Source: Marine Group III euryarchaeote CG-Bathy1
GTDB lineage: Archaea > Thermoplasmatota > Poseidoniia > MGIII > CG-Epi1
Length of the DNA: 37,030 bases
NCBI GenBank assembly: GCA_001875425.1
Contig: MIYU01000002.1
Location: 1 to 37,030, forward strand
Direction: 5' to 3'
Part shown: piece by piece, positions 23,448 to 32,286 of the stretch
Numbering within the stretch: position 1 is the first letter of the stretch
How the letters are laid out: each line of letters opens with the position of its first letter
Program-made: the position numbers and the translations under genes
Notes under the pieces: generated by a model
The model's database searches: none
What the model was told of the DNA's origin: nothing
The model's input: the letters and a program-made list of their open reading frames with translations, nothing else

Positions 23448-25997
23448 CTATTCAACTCTTCTTTGATATACTATATACATTATACCTAAGATACCAACTC
23501 CAGCCAATATAATGGAAATAGTTTTTCTGTCTTCAATTTCATCTTGATTTATATTATCAATGATTAGACTTATTTCAGCAGATATATTTTGATTACCTAT
23601 ACTATTGACCACAAATTGAGCCACATAGTTTTTCGATTCGTTACCCTGTATCCCGATACCTTTAATCCTTATTTCTTCAAAAGCTTCAAGTTCAAAATAA
23701 GTTTCTGTTAGATAGAGGGTAAGTCCTTCATCTAAACTTTTTTCAAGTTTGAAACTATCTTTTCCATTACCATTATTTTGTACCACTATACTTATTTCAT
23801 CTCCACTATTATCAGCCTTTATTCCAACTCCATAATATTGAGGTACATTAACAGTTACTATCCCATATCCAGCTTGGAGACCATTTCTATCTATAAGTTT
23901 TAGATTTATTTTGTATTCACCCGTTTCAGTATTCAGAGGTGGTTTTATCCTAACTAAGGCTGATGTTTCTTGAGAAATATGTAAAAAACCTTCAGATTCG
24001 AAGGTCCAATTATCTGTTAAAGTAGCATTTATACTTATGTAATCCCATGATTGAGGTTCAAGATTATTGATGATAACGTAACTTTCTAACCATGGGAACT
24101 CATATTCTCCTTTTTCGTTCGTTTCGATTTCCAATATATTCTTGTTTTCTGTATTAACCAGATATTCATGCCCTATTTTATCAAATATCATAAAGGAAAA
24201 TGAAGTGTAATTATTTTCAGGATCAATTTCAAACGGGTCCTCAGACCATAGTTCAATTTCTAGATTATATTCTCCCAAAGAAGAAGCATTGCTTGATATG
24301 TTCCATGTTTCAATTTGATTTGGTTCTATTTTAGCGAAATGAAATGGTTTTTCAATACCGTTATCATTTACAATAACTGTAATATTTTTTGATGAAACAG
24401 TTCCTATATTTTGAATATCACCTTCTATCCAAAAAACATCGCCCTTTTGAATGTTTTCTACTTGATATGAGTCTCCTTTTTCATCTTCTATCATTATTCT
24501 TGGGCTATTTGCTACCAAATCAGGTAATTGAAGATTTATGAATAGATTTTCATTTATATAGTGGTCTTCAAGAAAACCAGACTCTCCATAAAGCCCTATT
24601 TCTAGCGAATAATTTCCAGATTTCGTTGGTTGTAGAAAAATATTTGATATAATTCCATTATTTACTTGCCCATCATATGTATTCATTACTTTTCCATCAG
24701 AATTTACCAATCTTATTTTGATTTCAGAGGCATTACCATTATAGTTTCCATTGATCAAGACGCTATCATTATGGCCAGTACCAGTATCTACACTAGAAGT
24801 ATAAAGATTGTTGAAACTGGCTTTTGAACTTATTCCCATTTCAAAGTTTCCTATGAATTCATACCAAGAGTTCTGATTTATTCTTAAATCACTATATCCT
24901 GTTTTTATTCCTTCATTAGGAAAATAGATTGTCAAGCCATGTGCTCTATCTACTGGTAATTTCCCTGGTTTTTGCCAATGATCCTCAGCCATTATTGCAG
25001 AATTAATAGAATTTTGAAGTTTTTCAGAATAATTTTGAGAATCTGACATCGGAATTTGATTTTCTATGTTTATTGTCAAATCATACAAGTCACGGTAATT
25101 TGGATTTTGGTCATATCGCTGTGTATTGTCTCTTGAATTGCTTATTTCATCCCTGTAAATTGGTAAAATACTGTTTAATTCTGAACTAAAGTTTTCTAAA
25201 TCATTCCATAGGCTTTCTAATTTGGTGGTATCAATTACAGCAGCTGTAACTGAATAACTAGTGTATACCGAACCATTTCGGTATGATTCTACATAATCAT
25301 AGACAACATTCTGGGCAAGTTCTTCATTTGTTAAATTTTTATCAAGTTTATACAGCAGATGGTTGTATGTCCAGCCTTCCAGTGGTTCGTATGCTTCAGA
25401 ACCATGAACCATTTCAGCCTGATCTTTTAGTTCATAAGCAATTTCAAACATTCCCATTAAACAGGCGTCAAAACCAATCATTGTCAATTTCGAATCTCCA
25501 GTTTCCTCTCTGTATTGCTCTATTGATTCTCTTATTTCTGGAACAGTAAGATGACTTTCGCGATCTTCAGCCACTTTTTCCCATCCACTTCCATGATTCC
25601 ATATAACTAGGATTTTCTTTTCAGCAGGGTATTCAGTAGTGGCCCAGATCATAAAATCCCTCAATGTTTCTCCTTTTCCCATATCAAGTTCATTGCTCCA
25701 ACTTGCATTTATCTCCTGAAGGGGAGTTTCTTCAAGTCCATGTTGAATTACGCGATATGCATGAGAATCATCCTGGGGAACTTGGTCAGTCAAAACTACT
25801 ATTTCTAAATCATTATTAGATCCAACCATTTTCATTTCATTTAAATCGTCATCTACTTCTTCATAAAGTGAGTTGTCACCAGCCATGTATACGTAGAATC
25901 CCCATTCTGGTATTTCTTCTTCATTTTCAGCCATACTCAGGGGGCTTGCTGGGAACATCAGCACAATTGCTAACAAATACAAAGAGACTCTTCTCAC
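23448..25997 (-). CDS. Secreted clostripain-family (C11) cysteine peptidase with C-terminal anchor
   Basis: Extracellular cysteine peptidase, 849 residues. It has a signal peptide (about 1-23) and a C11 domain from WGFYVYMAGDNSL (32-44). Its catalytic His135 lies in VIWNHGSGW and Cys179 in GFDACLMGMFE. The domain ends near residue 390. The rest is beta-rich, CARDB-like segments, and a C-terminal membrane anchor (IILAGVGILGIMYIVYQRR) follows. The start is GTG 25997, with CTATAAAAA (26018-26026) about 26 nt upstream, so it is leaderless. It is the first gene of an operon with the S8 peptidase four bases downstream. Both are likely to degrade protein at the cell surface. Confidence 0.93.
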   Translation of the reverse strand: MRRVSLYLLAIVLMFPASPLSMAENEEEIPEWGFYVYMAGDNSLYEEVDDDLNEMKMVGSNNDLEIVVLTDQVPQDDSHAYRVIQHGLEETPLQEINASWSNELDMGKGETLRDFMIWATTEYPAEKKILVIWNHGSGWEKVAEDRESHLTVPEIRESIEQYREETGDSKLTMIGFDACLMGMFEIAYELKDQAEMVHGSEAYEPLEGWTYNHLLYKLDKNLTNEELAQNVVYDYVESYRNGSVYTSYSVTAAVIDTTKLESLWNDLENFSSELNSILPIYRDEISNSRDNTQRYDQNPNYRDLYDLTINIENQIPMSDSQNYSEKLQNSINSAIMAEDHWQKPGKLPVDRAHGLTIYFPNEGIKTGYSDLRINQNSWYEFIGNFEMGISSKASFNNLYTSSVDTGTGHNDSVLINGNYNGNASEIKIRLVNSDGKVMNTYDGQVNNGIISNIFLQPTKSGNYSLEIGLYGESGFLEDHYINENLFINLQLPDLVANSPRIMIEDEKGDSYQVENIQKGDVFWIEGDIQNIGTVSSKNITVIVNDNGIEKPFHFAKIEPNQIETWNISSNASSLGEYNLEIELWSEDPFEIDPENNYTSFSFMIFDKIGHEYLVNTENKNILEIETNEKGEYEFPWLESYVIINNLEPQSWDYISINATLTDNWTFESEGFLHISQETSALVRIKPPLNTETGEYKINLKLIDRNGLQAGYGIVTVNVPQYYGVGIKADNSGDEISIVVQNNGNGKDSFKLEKSLDEGLTLYLTETYFELEAFEEIRIKGIGIQGNESKNYVAQFVVNSIGNQNISAEISLIIDNINQDEIEDRKTISIILAGVGILGIMYIVYQRRVE

Positions 25998-26017
25998 GAT
26001 TTGTCGTTACTAAGCTG

Positions 26018-26026
26018 CTATAAAAA
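26018..26026 (-). promoter_or_regulatory. Box A for the C11/S8 peptidase operon
   Basis: The minus strand reads TTTTTATAG, centred about 25-26 nt before GTG 25997, supporting a leaderless GTG start. Confidence 0.6.
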
Positions 26027-26037
26027 TGCTTTTAATC

Positions 26038-26481
26038 TTAATATTCGTTAGTGTATGCCCATTCAATGGTATCTTCATTATTTACAATTTGACGATTTGC
26101 AGCTACTTGTCCACTTTCATCGTTTATGAAATAAGTCCACCAGTAACCATCCTCATTTTGACAACCACCACAGTTTCCCCAAGTTGCAATAGATTCAATA
26201 AAAAGACCCCATTCATAGTGTGTTGTTGCAGTCACAGAATAGTTTCCTTGAGTTTGAGCAGCTAGAAGTAGACCATATACGGTTGATTCTGAAGTAGTTA
26301 CATAATCAAAAGTCATTGTGCTGTTGCCATCTAAATTTCCAAATGTTATTACTAATTTGGCCGTTACGATGGTTGAAGTATCAAGTTCTTCCTCATTCGA
26401 GTTAAGTCCATAGAATATTCCCCCAATAGCTAGCACGTTCACCACAACGATGGCTATAATCACATTTCCAGTCTCACTCAT
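26038..26481 (-). CDS. Membrane-anchored DUF4430-like (transcobalamin-C-like) protein
   Basis: The 147-residue protein has one N-terminal membrane segment (about 6-26) and an outer domain that fits the DUF4430/transcobalamin C-terminal beta fold. It has STVYGLLLAAQ (66-76), YEWGLFIESIATWGNCGGC (89-107, key GLFIESI), GYWWTYFINDESG (112-124) and EDTIEWAYTN (136-145). The CGGC pair (Cys104, Cys107) could be a disulfide. The start lies four bases after the stop of the upstream membrane gene, so the two are cotranscribed. Cobalamin or another small ligand is a guess from the fold; the family is not characterised in archaea to my knowledge. Confidence 0.72.
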   Translation of the reverse strand: MSETGNVIIAIVVVNVLAIGGIFYGLNSNEEELDTSTIVTAKLVITFGNLDGNSTMTFDYVTTSESTVYGLLLAAQTQGNYSVTATTHYEWGLFIESIATWGNCGGCQNEDGYWWTYFINDESGQVAANRQIVNNEDTIEWAYTNEY

Positions 26482-26484
26482 TAA

Positions 26485-27057
26485 TTATATCTCAAATTTT
26501 ATGTTTTGTTCTGAAATATTGTCACTATCTGATTTCTTAGTCAAAATACAATAGACTGGAAAACCAATAAGTGAAAATGTGATAATGCTTGATAAAAGGT
26601 GGTAAATCATAAATGGCAGGCCTAAAGCATATACCAAAAACAGATTATCTAGCGTATGTTCATATGAAAGCCAGAAAACCCCAAAATTAGTCCATGTATC
26701 ATAAACTAATGCAAAAATTATACCTGAGCTGGTAAATTTGTATACAGTTCCGGATGTAAATTTTCCTTCGAGTTTATTTTTGAATTTAGACGAGATTAGT
26801 GAAACTAACAGAAATCCCGTATATGTAAAAATCAAAATCTTTGTAGTACCCATATAACCCAAATAAAGATCACTTAGGACCATTATTGACATAGTGACTA
26901 GCAATGCGATGTTCAAAGGCAGTAACATAGAAGCCAAAAACACAGAGACCATTACAGTTTCAAAATTATGATAATCGTGTAGCATAATTCTTCCACCGAA
27001 ACCTAATACAAATAGTAAGATTGCCGTCGATAGAATAGGTATTTTGGTGTTGGTCAC
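26485..27057 (-). CDS. Multi-pass membrane protein resembling an ECF-transporter substrate-binding (S) component
   Basis: The 190 residues have five to six hydrophobic segments (about 7-25, 35-60, 73-90, 105-125, 138-160 and 160-178). The C-terminal half (DTWTNFGVFWLS, LVYALGLPFMIYHLLSSIITFSLIGFPVYCIL, whose key residues are NFGV and LPF) fits DUF6580/ECF-S-like membrane proteins. ECF S-components bind vitamins and work with a shared energising module, and none of those ATPase or T genes is in the window. The start GTG 27057 lies 30 bases from the UDG gene's stop. It forms a two-gene unit with the DUF4430-like gene. Confidence 0.65.
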   Translation of the reverse strand: MTNTKIPILSTAILLFVLGFGGRIMLHDYHNFETVMVSVFLASMLLPLNIALLVTMSIMVLSDLYLGYMGTTKILIFTYTGFLLVSLISSKFKNKLEGKFTSGTVYKFTSSGIIFALVYDTWTNFGVFWLSYEHTLDNLFLVYALGLPFMIYHLLSSIITFSLIGFPVYCILTKKSDSDNISEQNIKFEI

Positions 27058-27087
27058 TTAATCAGCATTTAGAAGCATCGATAAAAA

Positions 27088-27753
27088 TCAATTGCCCAAT
27101 TTTTGAATAACTTCTAAAAACATATCATAAGTTAATCTTCCAGTATTGATATTGTATCTACTGGGGTGGTATGAATTTACCAATTTCCATTTTCGGTTTT
27201 TAATCTTATGCATGTTTTTGTGACCAAATTTAAATTTACTTTGTTTTTCACCAATACAATGTATGATTTGTCGATGTGCAATTCCACCCAGAGCCAGAAC
27301 AAATCTTAGATTTTCCATCATGTTCATTTCTTGTACCAAATATGGCCTGCAATTTAGAATTTCTTCGTTGAGCGGTTTATTTTGGGGAGGGGCACATCTT
27401 ACAGCATTTGCAATCCTAACATTTTTTAGTTTTAGACCATCATCAAGTGAAACTGCATTGGCTGAACTAGCTAAATTCGATTGATACAGAGCTTTGTAGA
27501 GTATTTCTCCAGCATAATCGCCTGTAAATGGTCTTCCTGTTCGACCAGCACCATGTTTTCCTGGAGCCAAACCTACAATTAGAATTTCAGAATTCAGATT
27601 TCCAAAGGAAGCGACTGGTTTACACCAATAATCCTTTTTTTCAAAACCTTTTTTTCTACCATTTTTTAATGTTTCTTGTGCATATTGGACCATTCGTTTA
27701 CATTTCTGGCATCCAATAACAAGTTCATCAAATCTTCTTTTATCAGTTTTCAT
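27088..27753 (-). CDS. Uracil-DNA glycosylase, family 5 (UDGb)
   Basis: Base-excision repair enzyme that removes uracil and some other deaminated bases from DNA; it uses an iron-sulfur cluster. The 221 residues show Cys15/Cys18 (IGCQKCKR), Cys44, motif 1 GLAPGKHGAGRTGRPFTGD (61-79, with no polar residue after the Pro as in family 5), NAVRCAPPQNKPLN, CRPYL and motif 2 SYHPSRYNINTGRLT near the C-terminus. These fit UDGb rather than family 4. The ATG 27753 diverges from the CARDB gene. Confidence 0.93.
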   Translation of the reverse strand: MKTDKRRFDELVIGCQKCKRMVQYAQETLKNGRKKGFEKKDYWCKPVASFGNLNSEILIVGLAPGKHGAGRTGRPFTGDYAGEILYKALYQSNLASSANAVSLDDGLKLKNVRIANAVRCAPPQNKPLNEEILNCRPYLVQEMNMMENLRFVLALGGIAHRQIIHCIGEKQSKFKFGHKNMHKIKNRKWKLVNSYHPSRYNINTGRLTYDMFLEVIQKLGN

Positions 27754-27813
27754 TGTTTATTCTGGTAAATATAGCAAACCCCTTATTAGATAAATCCAAA
27801 AATTTCGGCATTC

Positions 27814-27822
27814 TTTTATTAA
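27814..27822 (+). promoter_or_regulatory. Candidate box A for the large surface protein gene
   Basis: TTTTATTAA is centred 36 nt before ATG 27854, so the mRNA would have a leader of about 9-10 nt. A GGAGAG at 27835-27840 lies between the box and the ATG. Confidence 0.45.
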
Positions 27823-27853
27823 GGGGCCCAAGGCTGGAGAGTAGGCGATTGTA

Positions 27854-30733
27854 ATGAACGCGAGTTACAAGAGTAAATTGTTAGCGAGTGCAGTGACTGC
27901 AGTATTGGTATTGTCCAGTTTAATATTTTTGACTGGTGTACAGGCAGGCCCTGCTGAGGATTTAGAGGTTAGTAATGTTGCAGAAACCATGGGTAGTCCA
28001 CCACCTAGAGCAAACATCCCATATGACATAACAGTATCATGGTCTAATGATGGTAGCAGTGATTATGACGCTACAGTTCGGTTATATGATGATTGTGATT
28101 TAACTACGAAAGTTGCTGAATCTGATACAATAACTATGGGTGATGGCGAAAGTGGTAGTGTTACATTAGAAATGACTTTTGATGAGACTGGTGAAATCTG
28201 TTTTTCAGCTACGATTTACTATGGTTCAACAGACTATGGTGAATTTGAAGCTTTTATGAATGTTGAGCCTGAGACTGGTGATGCAGATTTATGGATTGAA
28301 TTAGATATGGAAGGCAGCAGTTTTGCAGCCGGTGAAGAGGTCAATGTAGTATTTGAATATGGTAATGATGGAGACGTTAGTTCATTGAATCCAGTAACAA
28401 TGATGGCTTATTTTGATCCTCTTGAGGATGATCCTACAAATTATTTTGAGCCCTCACCTTTACTTTTTAATTTTTTGAGTCCTCCACCGCCTGATGCACC
28501 ACCTGAGCCTGAAAGAATGGAGTGGCAGTATACTATACCACCAAATACTGAGGATGGTAGATACAAATTTACAGTGATTACAGACTCTGATGAAAATAAT
28601 ACGGAAGAAGATCCAGATTTGGAAAATAATATAGATGTTTTGGAAATTTGTGTAGGAGACTGTAGTGAACCTGATCTTCAGATTTGGGAAGGTGCAAGTT
28701 TCGATTCATTACGTTCACAGCCAGAGGATCCCGTTGCCGGAATGACACTTTCATTCTTTTATTCGGTTGAGAATAGTGGAGAAGGTGACGCTCAACCACC
28801 AGGTCCTTTTGATGAAGAAGATGGAGAATTCGTTATGCATCTTGAAGTGAGGAAGTGTCCTGATGGTGATTGTGAAGGTCAACCTTGGGTCTTTGTGAAT
28901 CAAACTCAAAGTATCCGAACTGCAATTGCCGCAGGAGACATATTGAATGATGATTCAGCTTTAAGACTCAATTGGACGACTCAACCTGAGGATGCAGGTG
29001 TTTGGAATATTCGAGTTATAGCAGATGGTGAAAATGTTATTGAAGAAATTGATGAAACAAATAATGCACTTGAATGGTACAAAGTTCACAATGGTTACTT
29101 TGACTTGAAAGAGCAGAGGCCAGATTTGATTGTTGCAGGTATCGATGAAGGCTCCGAAAAAGTATATCAGGATGATCCCAGAACAATAACTGTTGCTGTT
29201 GCACAATCAGGTTTAGGGGATGCAATGGCTGATGACGTCGAAGTTCATATTAAGATAAAAGATCCTGATTTAATCATCTATGATTTCTCTTGTATAGAAG
29301 AATCCCCCGACGTATGCAAAAAACTGACAGTTGGTCTTACACCAGAAACAACATTTTTTGAGTATAGTTGGACACCAACTAAGTTGGGCGTCTATGAATT
29401 TTATGCATATGTAGATTATGATGATAATGTTCTTGAATGGGATGAAACAAATAATCAATATGAAAGCGACAAATATGTTGAAGTCTTTGAAAAGTTACCC
29501 GATCTTCAAATTACAAGTATGTCTATAGCACCTGTAAATGATGATGGGTATGCTATGGTTGGTGTAACTTCTGAAGTTACCGCTACTATTGCTAATCTTG
29601 GAGTAAGAGATATGACTTCTAGTGAAGGTTCCAAATTAGAAGTGACATTCTATACCTCTGCCCCTTTTGCTTCTGAATTAGCTACAGTAAATGTAGAGAA
29701 GGCCTTGGTTATTGGGGAAACTATTGACGTTTCTATACCTTTCACTTTCATAGGAAATGATCAATATCGTATCATTGCAAAAGTTGATGAAGATAAATTG
29801 ATTGCGGAATCTGAAGAAAATAATAATGAGCTTTACAAGAACATTTATGCTGTAAGTTCAATAGACGCCTATGTTTCTAACATGAGTGTATTTGCAGGTG
29901 ATGGCCTTGCTGGTAAGGATCATCCAATAACATTTGATTTGGGTATGGCAAATCTTCCCGGTGAAGGAACTTATAGATTGCATTTCAATGTTTCAGTAGA
30001 CGGAACGTTTGGTTGGGGTGATGTTCTTGCTTTGGCAAGTCAGAATATGACTGGTTATCATCCTATAGGAACAGGATATCAAGTTTCTCAAGATTATGGT
30101 CTTGGTTACATAGACTTCAATTCAAGTTATAATCACCAAACAGTAGTAATGCCTTGGATTCCTAACAAGGATAGGACAGATACCTACAATATTTCTGTAA
30201 AAGTTAGTAGTGTGATTAATGTTGATGAAACTAATGATTTAGCATATGTTGGTATTTCTGTTGAAAAGCTGACTACCAATTTAGTTGTAGATGCCATTAA
30301 AGTTACTGAATCTGACGGTTCAGCAACAATTAAAGTAACAGTAGGTTATCCGCAAGGTGAACAATCTGAGTTGGATGCTGATGTTGCACTTATGGTTTAC
30401 AGAGCATCAGATTATGAAGAAGGAAATCCACCAATAGATCAATTAACGACTAAAACAATTACAGGTATCCTAAAGGGCGATTCCAGACCAGTATCTTTCA
30501 CATGGGCTGTAAAGAATGGTGATTTCATTTTTGTGGCTGTTTTAGATCCAGATGACAATGTCAAAGAAGTTAATGAGGATGATAATTCATTCCCTTCAAA
30601 ATCGGTTACATTTGGTCCTTCTGGACCTGTAGTTACAGAGAAAAAAGAAGATGAGGGCCTATTACCAGCACCTTCTTTGGTTACAGCATTATCGTTGATT
30701 GGTGTTGTAGCATTATCACGTAGAAGAAGTTAA
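27854..30733 (+). CDS. Large CARDB-repeat cell-surface protein with C-terminal sorting-type anchor
   Basis: The 959-residue secreted protein has a signal peptide (about 1-31, ending GVQA), then about seven Ig-like/CARDB repeats. Typical marks are the recurring strands of the form EEIDETNNALEW, LEWDETNNQYES, AESEENNNELYKN, NVDETNDLAY and KEVNEDDNSFPS, one per repeat. The C-terminus is a short acidic-basic stretch, LPAPSL, a membrane segment (VTALSLIGVVALS) and RRRS. This layout is like archaeal PGF-CTERM-type sorting signals. The protein is acidic and low in Cys and may be an S-layer or adhesion protein; no enzymatic domain is visible. The stop overlaps the GPN GTPase ATG by one base. Confidence 0.9.
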   Translation: MNASYKSKLLASAVTAVLVLSSLIFLTGVQAGPAEDLEVSNVAETMGSPPPRANIPYDITVSWSNDGSSDYDATVRLYDDCDLTTKVAESDTITMGDGESGSVTLEMTFDETGEICFSATIYYGSTDYGEFEAFMNVEPETGDADLWIELDMEGSSFAAGEEVNVVFEYGNDGDVSSLNPVTMMAYFDPLEDDPTNYFEPSPLLFNFLSPPPPDAPPEPERMEWQYTIPPNTEDGRYKFTVITDSDENNTEEDPDLENNIDVLEICVGDCSEPDLQIWEGASFDSLRSQPEDPVAGMTLSFFYSVENSGEGDAQPPGPFDEEDGEFVMHLEVRKCPDGDCEGQPWVFVNQTQSIRTAIAAGDILNDDSALRLNWTTQPEDAGVWNIRVIADGENVIEEIDETNNALEWYKVHNGYFDLKEQRPDLIVAGIDEGSEKVYQDDPRTITVAVAQSGLGDAMADDVEVHIKIKDPDLIIYDFSCIEESPDVCKKLTVGLTPETTFFEYSWTPTKLGVYEFYAYVDYDDNVLEWDETNNQYESDKYVEVFEKLPDLQITSMSIAPVNDDGYAMVGVTSEVTATIANLGVRDMTSSEGSKLEVTFYTSAPFASELATVNVEKALVIGETIDVSIPFTFIGNDQYRIIAKVDEDKLIAESEENNNELYKNIYAVSSIDAYVSNMSVFAGDGLAGKDHPITFDLGMANLPGEGTYRLHFNVSVDGTFGWGDVLALASQNMTGYHPIGTGYQVSQDYGLGYIDFNSSYNHQTVVMPWIPNKDRTDTYNISVKVSSVINVDETNDLAYVGISVEKLTTNLVVDAIKVTESDGSATIKVTVGYPQGEQSELDADVALMVYRASDYEEGNPPIDQLTTKTITGILKGDSRPVSFTWAVKNGDFIFVAVLDPDDNVKEVNEDDNSFPSKSVTFGPSGPVVTEKKEDEGLLPAPSLVTALSLIGVVALSRRRS

Positions 30734-31512
30734 TGGAACATACAGCACTGCTTTACTTTGTTGGACCTGCAGGTGCAGGTAAGTCAACTTTAGTAGCTAC
30801 ATTACAAGAATGGATGCAACATTATCGCTATGATGGGATTGCAATTAATTTAGATCCCGGTGCTGAAAGTGTAGCGTATGAGGCAGCTATAGATGTACGT
30901 GAGAAATTCACTCTTCGCGAAATCATGGAAGAGTATAGTTTAGGTCCTAATGGTGCTCAAGTGGTTTGTGCAGATTTGTTGGCAGTTGAACTTGATTGGC
31001 TAAGGGAGCAAATACAAGAGGTACACTGTGATTATTTTCTAATAGATACACCAGGACAAACTGAATTATTTTTATATCGTGAGGCTTCTAAAGTATTTGT
31101 AGAGAATTTATCGGAAAGATCTGCTATGGTCCTACTTTTAGATCCGCTTTTATCACGCACTCCTGAAGGATTTGTTACACAGTTATTACTTGCCTCAGCC
31201 GCTCATTTAAGATTTCCAATACCTATGTTTCCAGTATTAACAAAGTGTGATTTACTCAAGCCCGAAGAAATAGATCAAATTCGTGAGTGGGCCATGGATT
31301 TGGATAAATTAGCAATGTCCATGCCTAATTTGCCAGGAATGTCTGGTGTTCTTTCATCAGAATTGTTGCGGGTTCTTCAAGTATTAGCTCTTGAATCAAA
31401 TTTAATTGCCGTTTCTTCTAAAGAGGGAGAGGGTATGGATGATTTGTATTCTATTATTCAATCTACTTTTTCAGGTGGAGATGATTTGGAAGCCCATTCA
31501 GATAATAATTGA
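30733..31512 (+). CDS. GPN-loop GTPase
   Basis: GTPase of the GPN/XAB1 family, linked in eukaryotes to RNA polymerase assembly and conserved in archaea, where it forms homodimers. The 259 residues have the P-loop FVGPAGAGKST (9-19), the DPG motif LDPGAES (40-46), the family-defining Gly-Pro-Asn in YSLGPNGA (about 74-81), the switch DTPGQTELF (about 114-122) and TKCD (about 179-182). The ATG overlaps the previous stop (TAATG). A run of seven T (31513-31519) right after the stop may be a terminator. Confidence 0.94.
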   Translation: MEHTALLYFVGPAGAGKSTLVATLQEWMQHYRYDGIAINLDPGAESVAYEAAIDVREKFTLREIMEEYSLGPNGAQVVCADLLAVELDWLREQIQEVHCDYFLIDTPGQTELFLYREASKVFVENLSERSAMVLLLDPLLSRTPEGFVTQLLLASAAHLRFPIPMFPVLTKCDLLKPEEIDQIREWAMDLDKLAMSMPNLPGMSGVLSSELLRVLQVLALESNLIAVSSKEGEGMDDLYSIIQSTFSGGDDLEAHSDNN

Positions 31513-31525
31513 TTTTTTTAGTAGT

Positions 31526-31535
31526 TATTATTAAT
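31526..31535 (+). promoter_or_regulatory. Box A for the enoyl-CoA hydratase/carboxylase operon
   Basis: The AT-rich TATTATTAAT lies about 27 nt before ATG 31558. It separates the catabolic operon from the GPN GTPase, whose stop is followed by a T-run. Confidence 0.55.
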
Positions 31536-31557
31536 AGTACTATTTTTATGTAAGAAC

Positions 31558-32286
31558 ATGCCTAATCAAATTCCTCTTATCGTTGATAGAAGAGGAAGTG
31601 TTTTGACTCTAAGTTTGAATAATCCCCGTAAAAAAAATGCATTAAATTCTGAAATTATGGGTGCTTTATTTGCTGCAATTGAAGAAACAAAAAAATATGA
31701 AGAATTAAGGGCTATAGTAATTAGAGGCGAAGGTTCAGTTTTTTGTTCAGGAGCTGATGTTAAAAATTGGAAACCTAATCAACTTCAGATTTTGCTTAAA
31801 TCAATAGTAGAATGTTCTTTACCAACTATTGCAGAAGTTAATGGTGCATGCCTGGGCGGAGGCATGGGTTTAATCTGTGCATGTGATTTTGTAGTGGCTA
31901 AAGACTCAACTCACTTTGGGTTTCCTGAAGTCAGAATAGGGATGATTCCAGCAGTTATACTGCCATATGTTGCTAGGAAGCTTACTCTTTCCAAGATACG
32001 GGAATTATTTATAACTGGAGAAAGATTTGACAATAGTAGGGCCGAATCCTTAGGAATTTTGTACCATGAAAGTAATTTAGATGAATTAGTTTCTAAGATT
32101 GAAAAAGGTGGTCCAAATGCTCAAAAAGAAATTAAATCTTTGTTAAATAAGGATATTTTTTCTAAATCCTCATCAGCAAGAGATACCGAATTAGCCAATT
32201 TGATATCTAAAATTAGAGAGGGTTCCGAATGTATTGAGGGAATTAATTCGTTTTTAGAAAAACGTCAACCAAAATGGGGCAAATAG
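31558..32286 (+). CDS. Enoyl-CoA hydratase/isomerase family protein, likely methylglutaconyl-CoA hydratase
   Basis: Crotonase-fold enzyme of 242 residues. Landmarks are RGEGSVFCSGADVKN (57-71, oxyanion loop), NGACLGGGMGLICACDFVVA (98-117, key GGG) and FGFPEVRIGMIPA (about 121-133), which carries one catalytic Glu. The second Glu of typical hydratases is not obvious at the usual IPAVI-LPY site. The methylcrotonyl-CoA carboxylase genes directly downstream make 3-methylglutaconyl-CoA hydration (leucine breakdown, next step after the carboxylase) the best guess. The stop overlaps the next gene's GTG by one base. Confidence 0.85.
   Translation: MPNQIPLIVDRRGSVLTLSLNNPRKKNALNSEIMGALFAAIEETKKYEELRAIVIRGEGSVFCSGADVKNWKPNQLQILLKSIVECSLPTIAEVNGACLGGGMGLICACDFVVAKDSTHFGFPEVRIGMIPAVILPYVARKLTLSKIRELFITGERFDNSRAESLGILYHESNLDELVSKIEKGGPNAQKEIKSLLNKDIFSKSSSARDTELANLISKIREGSECIEGINSFLEKRQPKWGK

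Noticed and set aside
23444-23455. TTG 23455 as the S8 peptidase start
   Set aside because: It overlaps the C11 stop and adds only four residues before the basic signal-peptide region; ATG 23443 is simpler, though I cannot exclude the TTG.
27263-27719. Plus-strand frames inside the UDG gene
   Set aside because: Antisense to a gene with all family motifs intact; no support.
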